Below, one piece after another: positions 26,732 to 37,134 of a DNA stretch of 64,000 bases. Position numbers and translations under genes: made by a program. Every line of letters begins with the position of its first letter. Within the stretch, counting starts at the first letter, position 1. The DNA is from Pseudomonas citrullilanati (GTDB taxonomy: Bacteria > Pseudomonadota > Gammaproteobacteria > Pseudomonadales > Pseudomonadaceae). The notes beneath the pieces are model-generated. The model worked only from the letters and a program-made list of their open reading frames with translations, made no database searches and was not told the DNA's origin. The DNA is taken from assembly GCF_030580855.1 (NCBI RefSeq), contig NZ_JAUQOP010000010.1:1-64000 (forward strand). Direction: 5' to 3'.

Positions 26732-26959
26732 TCAACTCTGCGGCCTCATCCCTTGGGAAAGACTGAACATGAACAGCAGCAGATCATCGTCCGGCCGGGT
26801 CACTTCGCTGACCTTTGCCACACGGGGCAAAGGACATTGCGCATCCGCCTTGGAAACACCGATGATCTGCGAGCGTGGCTGTTCCCAGACAGCCACCGCC
26901 ATTGACGCAACTGCCAGGGCACCCACTAAAAACACACCTCTAGCAATTTCTAGTTTCAT
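26732..26959 (-). CDS. Small exported/anchored protein, third gene of the war operon
   Basis: A 75-residue ORF whose N-terminus (MKLEIARGVFLVGALAVASMAVAVW) is a signal peptide or single membrane anchor. A short polar tail contains one Cys. It starts two bases after the inaA stop, so it is part of the warA-inaA transcript. P. putida has a three-gene target operon (PP0903-PP0905, from memory) in the same place next to colRS, supporting a real gene. Function unknown. Confidence 0.7.
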   Translation of the reverse strand: MKLEIARGVFLVGALAVASMAVAVWEQPRSQIIGVSKADAQCPLPRVAKVSEVTRPDDDLLLFMFSLSQGMRPQS

Positions 26960-26961
26960 CG

Positions 26962-27672
26962 CTATAAACCCTTGATAGCGCTGCCAAACGCCGTCTCGTA
27001 AAAGTAGACGAGTTTTTTCCAGTCGGCGTCGCTGAACGACGAATGGCGCCGCAGCTGCTTCATGTCATGGGAGGCCGCCTGGCGAGCCGTCAGGCGCCGG
27101 CGACATTTCTCCAGGTCCAGCAGCGCCACCTCGGGCTTAGCCGCCTCGCCCTCCCCGGTCACACGCACGAAGACATGCTTGATGTAGATGCAGCTGTGTT
27201 GCCAGCGCCCCCTGTGCATCCGGGCCAGGTTTTCCGCCAGCTCCCGGAGGATCTGGTCATGCACCGCTTCGCCATGGCGCTCGCGGCCGCCGCCGGCGTA
27301 CCAGTGTTCGATCTCTTCGAAGCCTTCCAGCGCACGGGTCACCAGCAGCGCCCGCCATTTGTGCTCCGGGTCTGGCTGGGCACCGCAGAACACCAGCTCG
27401 GGTACCCGGACGTTGAGTCGGGGCAACGCCAGCAGCGCGTCCTGCTCACGCAGCACCGTCGGGCGACCGAACGGGTGCAGCCAACTGCGATAGATGTGTC
27501 CGGTCTGGCGCTTGGCATACAGCAACTCGCCGTCCTTGCCGGTGATCCGCTGTACGCCGCTTTCGCCACCACGTCGTACGTTGGGCTCCTCTACCCACTC
27601 ACCCTGCAAGCTCCAGAAATAATCGAAGCTGTTGCGGGGGATTCCTGATGCCTCTGCTACCTGCACAACCAT
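26962..27672 (-). CDS. inaA: InaA/WarB, lipopolysaccharide-kinase-family protein
   Basis: A 236-residue soluble protein of the WaaP/Kdo kinase family. A kinase-like segment (HRGRWQHSCIYIKHVFVRV) and LLDLEKCRR, standing in for DFG, are visible near residues 160-200. InaA was described as an acid-induced gene in E. coli, and as WarB in P. aeruginosa it belongs to the ColR regulon and influences LPS. The start at 27672 follows AGAGGT and lies four bases after the warA stop; earlier in-frame ATGs overlap warA. Confidence 0.85.
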   Translation of the reverse strand: MVVQVAEASGIPRNSFDYFWSLQGEWVEEPNVRRGGESGVQRITGKDGELLYAKRQTGHIYRSWLHPFGRPTVLREQDALLALPRLNVRVPELVFCGAQPDPEHKWRALLVTRALEGFEEIEHWYAGGGRERHGEAVHDQILRELAENLARMHRGRWQHSCIYIKHVFVRVTGEGEAAKPEVALLDLEKCRRRLTARQAASHDMKQLRRHSSFSDADWKKLVYFYETAFGSAIKGL

Positions 27673-27676
27673 GCTT

Positions 27677-28345
27677 TTACCTCTTGCGTAATACATAAAC
27701 TCGCCACATGGCATAGAGCGGTAGGAAATCCAGTCGTTCCTGAATACGGAACCCGGCCTGGTGAAACTCCTCTTCTACTGTAGCAACCGGTAACACAAAT
27801 CGATTCTGGTAGTCTTTCTGCCCACGAGTGCGTTCCTGTCGCTTGCGTTTCCAAGCCTTGAAATTACCGTCGACCCACAATGAAACGATCACACTGTCGC
27901 GGCTGACCCGCTCGAATTCCTTGAGGATCGTCAGTCGATGCGCGGATTCACCGATGTGATGCAACAGTCGCATGCAAAAAATGCTGTCGACGGCGTTATC
28001 AGGCAAGGCGATGTCGAACGCAGATGTGTGCAAGGGTTGTACCCGTTTCACCACATCACTGGGTTGAGACGTCATGGCCGTCTTGAGCATGGCCTCGGAA
28101 TTGTCTGCACCGATGATCACACGGTTCGGCTTTTCGGCCAGCAAGGGCCAGAAACGCCCGGCACCGCAAGGCAGGTCCAGCACCAGGCCCGGATCGCCGA
28201 CAAGCGCCAGTGCCCGTCGGGCCAATTGTTGGTCTCGCAGATTGGAAAGGCGGCGACTCAAGCCATTGCGATGCTTGTGAAAGTATTTGCGAGCGTGCTG
28301 CTCGTCATATTTTTCGGAAAAATCCAGCTTGATGGGTTTGGACAT
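27677..28345 (-). CDS. warA: WarA, class I SAM-dependent methyltransferase
   Basis: A 222-residue methyltransferase. The SAM-binding motif is VLDLPCGAGRFWPLL (about residues 54-68), followed by an acidic loop (IIGADNSEAML) and FCMRLLHHIGE. In P. aeruginosa the homologue WarA, controlled by ColRS, interacts with the LPS kinase and affects O-antigen length. The ATG at 28345 follows GGAGG. The upstream region has a good ColR box. Confidence 0.85.
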   Translation of the reverse strand: MSKPIKLDFSEKYDEQHARKYFHKHRNGLSRRLSNLRDQQLARRALALVGDPGLVLDLPCGAGRFWPLLAEKPNRVIIGADNSEAMLKTAMTSQPSDVVKRVQPLHTSAFDIALPDNAVDSIFCMRLLHHIGESAHRLTILKEFERVSRDSVIVSLWVDGNFKAWKRKRQERTRGQKDYQNRFVLPVATVEEEFHQAGFRIQERLDFLPLYAMWRVYVLRKR

Positions 28346-28402
28346 TGTGGGGGCCTCCAATACAGATGCGCCCCACCTTATGAATCGACATGTCATCTCT
28401 TT

Positions 28403-28418
28403 GTGAAAACAAAGTCAT
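28403..28418 (-). promoter_or_regulatory. ColR box upstream of warA
   Basis: Read on the minus strand, ATGACTTTGTTTTCAC aligns with the published P. putida ColR consensus (YYNASNNYTTTTTCAC, from memory), differing at the first base and at the first T of the run. It lies 57 bases before the warA ATG, an activator position. Confidence 0.6.
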
Positions 28419-28454
28419 GTACACGCCACCAATAGTTACAAGATTTGTCCACAA

Positions 28455-29738
28455 TCAGGCCCCAACCGTCGGGTTCAACGCCACTTCGAAACGGCAGCCG
28501 TTAGGCTCCATGGTGCTGAGGCTCACGGTCCAGCCCTGGTTCTCGCAGATCCGCTGGACCAGCGACAGCCCCAGGCCCAGGCCCTCGCCGCGCTGCTCGT
28601 TACCGCGCACGAACGGTTCGAACATCGCCTCGCGCTTTTCTTCCGGAATACCCACGCCGCTGTCTTCGACCACGAAACCGGTGGCGGTCAACGAGAGGCG
28701 GATAAAGCCCTGGTCGGTGTAATGCAGGGCATTGCGCAGCAGATTCCCCATCACGGCGGTCAGGAACGTGGCGTTGTACTGCGTCTCCAGGGTTTGCCCC
28801 GGCTCGAAGATCAACGTCAGGCCCTTGGATTCGATGGCCGAGCGCCACACCCCAAGAAGATTCTCGGCCACTTGCGCAAGGGTCGCTCGAGGGGACATTC
28901 CATTGTCTTCGCGTCGAGCCCTGGCGAGCATCAGGAAGGTCTGCACCAACTCGCGCATTTCCTCGCTGGCGCGGTTGATCCGCTCGACCTGGGTCCGACC
29001 GCGCTGGTCCAGTGCCGGGTTTTCCAGCAACAGTTCGCAAGAGGTCGCCAGGACCATCAACGGGGTGCGCAACTCATGGCTCACGTCACTGGTAAACAGT
29101 CGTTCGCGGGTCAGTGCCTGGCGCAGTTGACCCAGTGTCGCGTCGAACGCCACGGCCAGTTCGCCCACTTCATCGGCGGCATAATCCGGCGCCAGTGGTG
29201 GGGCAAGCCCGAGCAACTGGTCGCGGTGCCGCACTTGCCGAGCCAGGCGAACCACCGGCGCCATCACCCGACGTGCCAGGACCCAACCCAGAAACACCGC
29301 CAGCGCCAGGCTGAGCACGAAGCCCACCAGCACCACGGCGAACAGCACCCGTTCGCGCTCCTCGAAGTCGCTCTGGTCCTGGAGCAGGACGTAGTGCCGG
29401 CCGTCCACGATCTCGACCATGGCGTGATAGGACAATTGTTCGCGAAACACTTCGTGAAAACCGCGCTCCAGGTGGCGCAGGTCCTTGGGCAGCTCGAAAT
29501 CCCCGGGGCCGCCGCTGAAATAGAACAGTTGGTCGGGTTCCGGGCGATGGTTCCAGTCCGCGACGCTGTCCATCAGCAACAGGCGTTGCAGGTCGCCGCC
29601 CAGCCCGGCGGAAATCAGTTTTTCCTCGACCAGATGGACGGTCGCCACGATGCCCATGGCGAACGCTCCTGCCACCAGCGCGCTCATCAACGCAAAGGCG
29701 ATGATGATCCGCTGGGCAAGGCTTTGCTTAAACTCCAT
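28455..29738 (-). CDS. colS: Metal-sensing histidine kinase ColS
   Basis: A 427-residue sensor kinase. Membrane helix 1 is about residues 10-33, with a short periplasmic domain to about 130 and helix 2 about 133-155, then HAMP, DHp (LFTSDVSHELRTPLMVL) and HATPase (NLLRNALHY, GEGLGLGLSLV). The periplasmic domain keeps the residues reported to bind Zn2+/Fe3+ in P. putida ColS: His35, Glu38, Glu96, His105, Glu126 and Glu129 (an ExxE motif) at identical positions. The ATG at 29738 overlaps the end of colR by 11 bases, so the pair is translationally coupled. Confidence 0.92.
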   Translation of the reverse strand: MEFKQSLAQRIIIAFALMSALVAGAFAMGIVATVHLVEEKLISAGLGGDLQRLLLMDSVADWNHRPEPDQLFYFSGGPGDFELPKDLRHLERGFHEVFREQLSYHAMVEIVDGRHYVLLQDQSDFEERERVLFAVVLVGFVLSLALAVFLGWVLARRVMAPVVRLARQVRHRDQLLGLAPPLAPDYAADEVGELAVAFDATLGQLRQALTRERLFTSDVSHELRTPLMVLATSCELLLENPALDQRGRTQVERINRASEEMRELVQTFLMLARARREDNGMSPRATLAQVAENLLGVWRSAIESKGLTLIFEPGQTLETQYNATFLTAVMGNLLRNALHYTDQGFIRLSLTATGFVVEDSGVGIPEEKREAMFEPFVRGNEQRGEGLGLGLSLVQRICENQGWTVSLSTMEPNGCRFEVALNPTVGA

Positions 29739-30411
29739 CGCGGCCCTCGGCCAAGCGATAACCGACGCCGTGCACGGTGTGCAGCAGGGGTTTGTCGAAC
29801 GGTTTGTCGATGACCTGGCGCAGCTGATGGACATGGCTGCGCAGGCTGTCGCTGTCCGGGCAATCATCGCCCCAGAGCGCTTCTTCGAGGATCTCCCGGC
29901 GCAACACGTGGGGGCTTTTCTGCATCAATACCGCCAGCAACTTCAGGCCGACGGGGTTGAGCTTGAGCAGCTTGCCCTCGCGGGTCACTTCCAGGGTGTC
30001 GAGGTCGTAGCTCAGGTCACCGACCTGCAACGCCCGTCGCCCCCCGCCCTGGGCCCGGCGCATGACCGCCTCGATCCGCGCCGCCAGTTCCGACAGGGCA
30101 AAAGGCTTGATCAAGTAATCGTCGGCCCCGGACTTGAAACCTTGCAGGCGATCGTCCAACTGGTCCCGGGCAGTGAGCATGATCACCGGGGTGTCGCGGC
30201 GGGCGTCTTCGCGCAGCCGCTTGCACAAGGTGTAGCCGTCGATGCCCGGCAGCATGATGTCGAGCACGATCAGGTCGTAGTGCTCGGTCGCGGCCAGGTG
30301 CAACCCCGACAGACCGTCCTGGGCGCAATCGACGGTGTAGCCCTTGAGCCCCAGGTAATCGGCCAGGTTGGCCAGGATGTCGCGGTTGTCTTCGACCAAT
30401 AGAATTCGCAT
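29728..30411 (-). CDS. colR: Response regulator ColR
   Basis: A 227-residue OmpR-type regulator. The receiver has Glu8-Asp9, phospho-acceptor Asp51 (VLDIMLPGIDG) and Lys102 (YLIKPF). A winged-helix domain follows from about 125, ending HTVHGVGYRLAEG. It activates membrane and LPS genes under excess metal. The ATG at 30411 has CAGAGG upstream; an in-frame GTG two codons earlier is possible. Confidence 0.92.
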   Translation of the reverse strand: MRILLVEDNRDILANLADYLGLKGYTVDCAQDGLSGLHLAATEHYDLIVLDIMLPGIDGYTLCKRLREDARRDTPVIMLTARDQLDDRLQGFKSGADDYLIKPFALSELAARIEAVMRRAQGGGRRALQVGDLSYDLDTLEVTREGKLLKLNPVGLKLLAVLMQKSPHVLRREILEEALWGDDCPDSDSLRSHVHQLRQVIDKPFDKPLLHTVHGVGYRLAEGRDGV

Positions 30412-30527
30412 GGGCACCTCTGCGTATACAGGTAACGGCCGTCTTGGCCCGCGCAGCTTACGGGCAATAGCCAGCCAGGGCTAGGGCAGGATGCAGCGCG
30501 AGTCAAGACTTCCGGGCAATGAAATCA

Positions 30528-30543
30528 ATAATGAGTTTTTCAC
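30528..30543 (+). promoter_or_regulatory. Partial ColR-like box upstream of the LtaS-like gene
   Basis: The conserved TTTTTCAC half of the ColR site occurs exactly at 30536-30543, 78 bases before the ATG at 30621. The other half (30528-30535) matches poorly. The 209-base gap between colR and this gene otherwise holds only diverging promoter sequence. Confidence 0.35.
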
Positions 30544-30620
30544 CGTCGGTTCACAACCTGACTACAGTAAGGGGGCGACACTTTCGCGCTATCGATTTGA
30601 TCTATAAAGGAATGCGTTAA

Positions 30621-32570
30621 ATGGACTTTATGAAAACGGCGCCGATGCGCTACTTGCTGCTGATTGCCAGTAGTTGGCTACTGGTGTTCCTCCTGACCCG
30701 AACGGTGCTGCTGCTGACTCATCTGGATGAGGCCGGCGGCAGCACATTGGCCATGTTCGGCATGGGTTTACTGTATGACCTGGGCTTCCTGGCCTATGCG
30801 ATCCTGCCCATGGGCCTGTACCTGCTGCTGTGCCCGCCAGCCCTGTGGCGTCGCCGTGGCCATCGCTGGTTCCTCCAGGGGTTGTTGACCCTCAGTGTGT
30901 TCGCGATGTTGTTCGTCTCGGTGGCCGAATGGCTGTTCTGGGATGAATTCGGCGTGCGCTTCAACTTCATTGCCGTCGACTACCTGGTCTATTCCGATGA
31001 AGTGCTGAACAACATCTTGGAGTCGTACCCGATCGGCACGCTGCTGAGCGTTCTTGCCGTGGTGGCCCTGGGCTTGGGCCTGGCCTTGCGCAAGCCGCTC
31101 AATGCCGCGCTGGACGCTCCGTTGCCAACCGTGGGCGGACGCTTGGCCAGCGTACTGGGCCTGCTGCTCGTCGCCGGCCTGAGCCTGCAGTTGCTCAGCC
31201 AGGATGCGCCACGTGTGCAAGGCGGTAACGCCTATCAGAACGAACTGGCGAGCAATGGCCCGTACCAGTTCTTCGCGGCGTTTCGTAACAACGAACTGGA
31301 CTACGGACAGTTCTACAGCAGCTTGACCCCAGCCACGGTCGCCGAGCAGATTCGCACCGAACTGAACGAACCCGACGCTCGCTTCATCGCAGAAGATCCG
31401 CAAGATATCCGTCGCATGGTCAACAATCCCGGCACCGCTCGCAAACTGAACATCGTGCTGGTCACCATTGAAAGCCTCAGCGCCAAATACCTGGGTAGCA
31501 ACGGCGACAACCGCAACCTGACCCCTAACCTGGATGCCCTGCGCAAGCAAAGCCTGTACTTCAGCAACTTCTACGCCACCGGCACCCGCACCGATCGCGG
31601 CCTGGAAGCCATTACCCTGTCGATTCCACCGACCCCGGGGCGCTCCATCGTCAAGCGCATTGGCCGTGAAAGCGGCTTCGCCAGCCTGGGTCAGCAACTG
31701 ACAGCCGTCGGCTACGACAGCGTATTCGTCTACGGCGGGCGCGGTTACTTCGACAACATGAACGCTTTTTTCAGCAGCAACGGCTATCGTGTCGTCGATC
31801 AGACCAGCGTCGATGAGTCCGAGATCCACTTCAAGAATGCCTGGGGCATGGCCGACGAGGACCTGTACAAGCAGACCTTGAAACTGGCGGACGCCAATTA
31901 CGCCCAGCAGCGACCCTTTCTGTTGCAGTTGATGACCACGTCCAACCACCGCCCCTATACCTACCCGGAAAATCGGATCGACATCAAATCCGGCAACGGT
32001 CGTGACGGCGCGGTCAAATACACCGACTACGCCATCGGCCAGTTCCTGGAACAGGCCCGGCAAAAACCGTGGTTCGACGACACGCTCTTCGTGTTCGTGG
32101 CCGACCACACCGCTGGCAGCGCCGGCAAGGAGGACCTGCCGATCAGCAACTACCAGATCCCGCTGTTCATCTATGCCCCCAAGCTGATCGAGCCTGGCGA
32201 GAACCGCCAGCTCGCCAGCCAGATCGATCTCGCACCGACCTTGCTCGGGTTGCTGAACCTGGAGTATCAATCGACGTTCTTCGGCCGCAACGTGTTGCAG
32301 AACAACCCATTGCCACCCCGCGTGGTCGTGGGCAACTACCAACACCTGGGGTTGTTCGACGGCAAGGACCTGGCGATCCTCAGTCCGCGCCAGGGGCTAC
32401 GTCGCCACGACGACGCGTTGACCGAGAGCCGCGAGTACCGGGTCGGCAGCGACGACCCCTTGATCCGTCGAACCATTACGTATTACCAAACCGCCAGTTA
32501 TGGCTTCAAGCAACAGCTGCTTGGCTGGAAAGCACCCAGGGAAGGTGGCGAGCAAGTCAGCGAACGTTAA
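30621..32570 (+). CDS. LtaS-family phosphoglycerol/phosphoethanolamine transferase-like protein
   Basis: A 649-residue inner-membrane enzyme. Five membrane helices occupy the first 200 residues or so. A periplasmic sulfatase-fold domain follows, with metal and nucleophile residues recognisable in VLVTIESLSAKYLG (Glu), GTRTDRGLEAI (Thr nucleophile) and FVADHTAGSAGK (Asp-His). Homologues make lipoteichoic acid in Gram-positives and OPG or lipid modifications in Gram-negatives. The substrate here is unknown. AAAGGA precedes the ATG. The PAP2 phosphatase gene follows by 51 bases, and colRS diverges upstream. Confidence 0.8.
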   Translation: MDFMKTAPMRYLLLIASSWLLVFLLTRTVLLLTHLDEAGGSTLAMFGMGLLYDLGFLAYAILPMGLYLLLCPPALWRRRGHRWFLQGLLTLSVFAMLFVSVAEWLFWDEFGVRFNFIAVDYLVYSDEVLNNILESYPIGTLLSVLAVVALGLGLALRKPLNAALDAPLPTVGGRLASVLGLLLVAGLSLQLLSQDAPRVQGGNAYQNELASNGPYQFFAAFRNNELDYGQFYSSLTPATVAEQIRTELNEPDARFIAEDPQDIRRMVNNPGTARKLNIVLVTIESLSAKYLGSNGDNRNLTPNLDALRKQSLYFSNFYATGTRTDRGLEAITLSIPPTPGRSIVKRIGRESGFASLGQQLTAVGYDSVFVYGGRGYFDNMNAFFSSNGYRVVDQTSVDESEIHFKNAWGMADEDLYKQTLKLADANYAQQRPFLLQLMTTSNHRPYTYPENRIDIKSGNGRDGAVKYTDYAIGQFLEQARQKPWFDDTLFVFVADHTAGSAGKEDLPISNYQIPLFIYAPKLIEPGENRQLASQIDLAPTLLGLLNLEYQSTFFGRNVLQNNPLPPRVVVGNYQHLGLFDGKDLAILSPRQGLRRHDDALTESREYRVGSDDPLIRRTITYYQTASYGFKQQLLGWKAPREGGEQVSER

Positions 32571-32621
32571 CCGGGCTGCCCCAGGCCGATACCTGGGGCA
32601 GCATTTTGTTCAGGATCTGTC

Positions 32622-33365
32622 ATGTCATCGAATGCTGCACGCGTCACCCCTCGTCCACTGAACCCCTGGCTGTGTCTCGGAATTCCCGCCGTTACAGCGC
32701 TGATCCTGATCGTGCTGGAATGGACCGACCTGGACATGGACCTGGCACGAGTTCTCTATGATCCAGCCACTGGTGATTTCATCGGGCGCCACAGTTACTT
32801 CCTGGAGAACATTCTTCACGACCGGGCGAAACAAGTGGTCATCGCGTTTTCCGTGCTGGCCATCCTGGGGTTCATCGCCACGTTTTTCGTGGCCCGGCTC
32901 AAACCGTTCAAACGGGAACTGGGTTGCCTGGTGTTGTCCCTGGCATTGGCTACCTCCTTCGTCACGCCAATGAAAGCGGTCACGGCCGTGCAATGCCCCT
33001 GGAGCCTGAAGGAATTCGGCGGCAAGGAAACCTACAGCGAGTTGCTGAGCCCACGCCCGGCCACCGACAAACCCGGCCGCTGCTGGCCCGGCGGCCATGC
33101 CGCCACCGGTTTCACCCTGTTCGCGCTGTTTTTCGTATTGCGTGACCGCCGGCCGCGCCTGGCCCGCCGGGCCTTCATATTCGCCTTCGGCTTGGGAACA
33201 GTGTTTTCCATCGGGCGGATGATGCAGGGGGCGCACTTCTTCTCCCACAACGTGTGGACGGCGGTGTTCTGCTGGTTGATTTGCCTGGGTTGCTATTACT
33301 TCGTCCTGTACCGCCCGGCCACCAGGGCCGAAGGCATGGCGCTGCCCAAGCCCGTCAACGCCTGA
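32622..33365 (+). CDS. PAP2-superfamily membrane phosphatase
   Basis: A 247-residue membrane protein with about six helices. The lipid-phosphatase triad is visible: a Lys/Arg-Pro segment (GGKETYSELLSPRP), CWPGGHAATGF in place of PSGH, and GRMMQGAHFFSHNVWTA with the catalytic His. Members act on lipid A 1-phosphate, undecaprenyl pyrophosphate or phosphatidylglycerol phosphate. The GGH variation and length suggest a lipid A or lipid-intermediate phosphatase. It is next to the LtaS-like enzyme, whose lipid by-product it could recycle (inference). Confidence 0.82.
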   Translation: MSSNAARVTPRPLNPWLCLGIPAVTALILIVLEWTDLDMDLARVLYDPATGDFIGRHSYFLENILHDRAKQVVIAFSVLAILGFIATFFVARLKPFKRELGCLVLSLALATSFVTPMKAVTAVQCPWSLKEFGGKETYSELLSPRPATDKPGRCWPGGHAATGFTLFALFFVLRDRRPRLARRAFIFAFGLGTVFSIGRMMQGAHFFSHNVWTAVFCWLICLGCYYFVLYRPATRAEGMALPKPVNA

Positions 33366-33374
33366 ACAGCGCCC

Positions 33375-33536
33375 CCTGTGGGAGCGAGCCTGCTCGCGAT
33401 GGCGACGGGGCATTCAATACCTGTGCAACAGGACCGCCGCCTTCGCGAGCAGGCTCGCTCCTACCGATGGATCGGTATCCGGCAGAACAGATAGGCAGCT
33501 GTCAGGCCGTCATCGCGAGCAAGCTCGCTCCCACAG
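33375..33536. repeat. Three REP elements in a row
   Basis: Copies at 33375-33406 (forward), 33433-33465 and 33505-33536 (both reverse) separate the PAP2 gene from the groEL terminator. The middle copy has TCCTACC in place of TCCCAC. Confidence 0.85.
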
Positions 33537-33570
33537 GGAGACAGGCGTCGCGTGATGGATTCAAGGCAAT

Positions 33571-33605
33571 AAAAAACCCCGCCTGCTTTCGCAAGGCGGG
33601 GTTTT
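33571..33605. terminator. Terminator downstream of groEL
   Basis: A stem AAAACCCCGCC / GGCGGGGTTTT with a short loop and flanking A and T runs. It is effective in either direction and lies 21 bases beyond the groEL stop. Confidence 0.85.
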
Positions 33606-33626
33606 GCGTTACGGGGTAAGGCTGGC

Positions 33627-35285
<1,659 letters not shown>

Positions 35286-35324
35286 TTAAATACTGTGTAG
35301 TAGCGGGAAAAATGGGCGGGGAAA

Positions 35325-35618
35325 TCAGCCTTCGATAACAGCGAGGATCTCGTTCTCGCTCATTACCAACAGGTCTTCGCCGTCGACTTTCACGGTGTTG
35401 CTGCCGGAGTAAGGGCCGAACACAACCTTGTCACCCACTTTCACGGCCAGCGCACGCACTTCACCGCTGTCCAGCACGCGGCCGGTACCTACAGCGAGAA
35501 CTTCACCGTGGTTGGCTTTTTCAGCAGCCGAACCTGGCAGGACGATACCGCCAGCGGTTTTCTTCTCTTCTTCGCTGCGACGGATGACGACGCGGTCATG
35601 CAGAGGACGAAGCTTCAT
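35325..35618 (-). CDS. groS: Co-chaperonin GroES
   Basis: A 97-residue co-chaperonin. N-terminal [13 protein letters not shown] and C-terminal [16 protein letters not shown] are diagnostic. The mobile loop ([13 protein letters not shown]) contacts GroEL. GGAGAGA precedes its ATG at 35618. The transcript starts at a heat-shock promoter about 130 bases upstream. Confidence 0.98.
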   Translation of the reverse strand: MKLRPLHDRVVIRRSEEEKKTAGGIVLPGSAAEKANHGEVLAVGTGRVLDSGEVRALAVKVGDKVVFGPYSGSNTVKVDGEDLLVMSENEILAVIEG

Positions 35619-35760
35619 TGTCGATCTCTCCTAATTTTTGGTTTTCATCGGCCGGTGTAGTCCCGGCGGGTTTAACAAAGCCGGCGAAGCCGGGTGCGGT
35701 TCGTCAGTCGAACCGCGGAAGTCTGTCCGGTGTTGCCACCGGAAACCTTGCGGTGACCCA

Positions 35761-35792
35761 TACATAGGGGCGCCCAAGGCGATTACAAGGGC
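35761..35792 (-). promoter_or_regulatory. Sigma-32-type heat-shock promoter of groSL
   Basis: On the minus strand a CCCTTGTAA element (-35 like CTTGAA) is followed after about 12-13 bases by CCCCTATGTA (-10 like CCCCATNT). Spacing and sequence fit RpoH promoters. No CIRCE operator is present, in keeping with gammaproteobacteria. Confidence 0.65.
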
Positions 35793-35826
35793 CGGGTGGA
35801 AAATTTTTTATGTCCGCGCCTGAACG

Positions 35827-35852
35827 AACACGGCGCCCGAAGGCGCCGTGTT
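35827..35852 (-). terminator. Terminator of fxsA
   Basis: Perfect 11-bp stem AACACGGCGCC / GGCGCCGTGTT with a tetraloop that reads TTCG on the transcribed (minus) strand, a very stable hairpin seven bases past the fxsA stop. Confidence 0.75.
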
Positions 35853-35859
35853 GGAGGTG

Positions 35860-36336
35860 TCACTTGGAGTCGCGGTGTTCGAATTCGCCTTCGATCACGT
35901 TCGGCTCGCGGCCCACCGGTTCTCGCGGGGCGGGGCCGCCACGGGGCTGGAGGTCATCGGCGAACGCGCGCTGGCGCATCGCCTGTTCCTCGGCGCGCTG
36001 GCGCATCTTGTTGGCGAGCATCCGCCGGGTGAATGGCAGCAGCAGGACCAGGCCGAGCACGTCGCTGATGAAACCTGGCAGGATCAACAGGCCGCCACCC
36101 AAGGCCAGCATCAGGCCTTCCAGCATGGTCTGGGCCGGCAACTCGCCGCGATTCAGGCTTTCACGGGCACGCAAGGCCGTGGCGAGGCCGGCGATGCGCA
36201 GCACGAACACGCCGAGCATCGAGCCGAGAATGACTAGCAGCAGCGCCGGGAAAAACCCGACCGCACCGCTGACCTTGACGAATACGAACAGCTCCAACAC
36301 CGGGAACAGCAGAAAGAGCAATAAAAAAGGGCGCAT
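35860..36336 (-). CDS. fxsA: FxsA family membrane protein
   Basis: A 158-residue inner-membrane protein. The N-terminal 100 residues carry three to four hydrophobic segments with the FxsA pattern (LLFPVLELFVFVKVSGAVGF, LLILPGFISDVLGLVLLLP). The polar C-terminal tail is Arg/Pro-rich. FxsA was named for suppressing F exclusion of phage T7 in E. coli. It is habitually next to groES, as here. The ATG at 36336 has GAGGAA upstream. Confidence 0.92.
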   Translation of the reverse strand: MRPFLLLFLLFPVLELFVFVKVSGAVGFFPALLLVILGSMLGVFVLRIAGLATALRARESLNRGELPAQTMLEGLMLALGGGLLILPGFISDVLGLVLLLPFTRRMLANKMRQRAEEQAMRQRAFADDLQPRGGPAPREPVGREPNVIEGEFEHRDSK

Positions 36337-36402
36337 CAAAAGGTTCCTCAACGCAAGAATGCCTTGCTATCAAACCCTAAATGACGTCGCCCTTTCGTGA
36401 AT

Positions 36403-37134
36403 TCAAGCATCGGCCCCTGCATTTTTCGGCCATTGCTCGGCGTGAGCCAGGTAAACCAAGGCTTCGCGCACTTGTGTCGGCGTGTTGCAAGGCGTGGGAA
36501 ACGCCAGCCAGTACAGCCCTTGGCCAATGCGCAGGTGCATGCCTTCGCTGTCGATGCCGACCAGCCGCGCCGGTTCGTGGTCCGGCAGCCCGGCCAGGGC
36601 TACGTAGTGGGCGATGGCCTTGGCGTGGTCGGCGTTCATGTGCTCGATCATCCCCGCCTCGGCCTTGCCGGCAAAGGGGTTGGCCAAGGTGAGCTGGTCG
36701 ATCCAGTGGATGGCGCCGAAGCCGCCGATATAGCGGTGACGCACCGGGTTGAGCACCCAGAAATCGAAATCGTGGGCCTGGTGATAGTTCTGGGATTCGG
36801 GGAAATAGCGGTAATAACGCTCGGCGGCCGCCTCGATGGCGGCGCCGTCTTCGAGTTGCTGCGCCTGGGCCAGGCAGGTCAGGCGCCCCACGGCCTGCAC
36901 ATCTTCGGCACCACGCTCGCCCACCAGCAGCGAGCATTTGGGATCTTTCTGCAGGTTGTGGGTGTGCTGGGCGATGCGGCTGATCAGGATCAACGGCCGA
37001 CCCTGCTCGTCCAGGCAGTACGGCACGACGGAGCCGAACGGAAACCCGGGCATGGATTTGGAATGGGTGGAGAGCACTCCACGGTATTCCTTGAGCAACA
37101 GCTCTCGGGCATGCTTGGCAGCTTCAACGCTCAA
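36403..37134 (-). CDS. hugZ: HugZ-family heme-utilisation/pyridoxamine-oxidase-like protein
   Basis: A 243-residue soluble protein. The N-terminal split barrel of the pyridoxamine 5'-phosphate oxidase type (residues 5-150; GVLSTHSKSMPGFPFGSVVPYCLDEQGRPLILIS) is joined to a C-terminal DUF2470 domain (MIEHMNADHAKAIAHY). HugZ members bind or degrade heme; the family also includes flavin-binding proteins of unknown substrate. It diverges from the SDR gene. Confidence 0.75.
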   Translation of the reverse strand: MSVEAAKHARELLLKEYRGVLSTHSKSMPGFPFGSVVPYCLDEQGRPLILISRIAQHTHNLQKDPKCSLLVGERGAEDVQAVGRLTCLAQAQQLEDGAAIEAAAERYYRYFPESQNYHQAHDFDFWVLNPVRHRYIGGFGAIHWIDQLTLANPFAGKAEAGMIEHMNADHAKAIAHYVALAGLPDHEPARLVGIDSEGMHLRIGQGLYWLAFPTPCNTPTQVREALVYLAHAEQWPKNAGADA

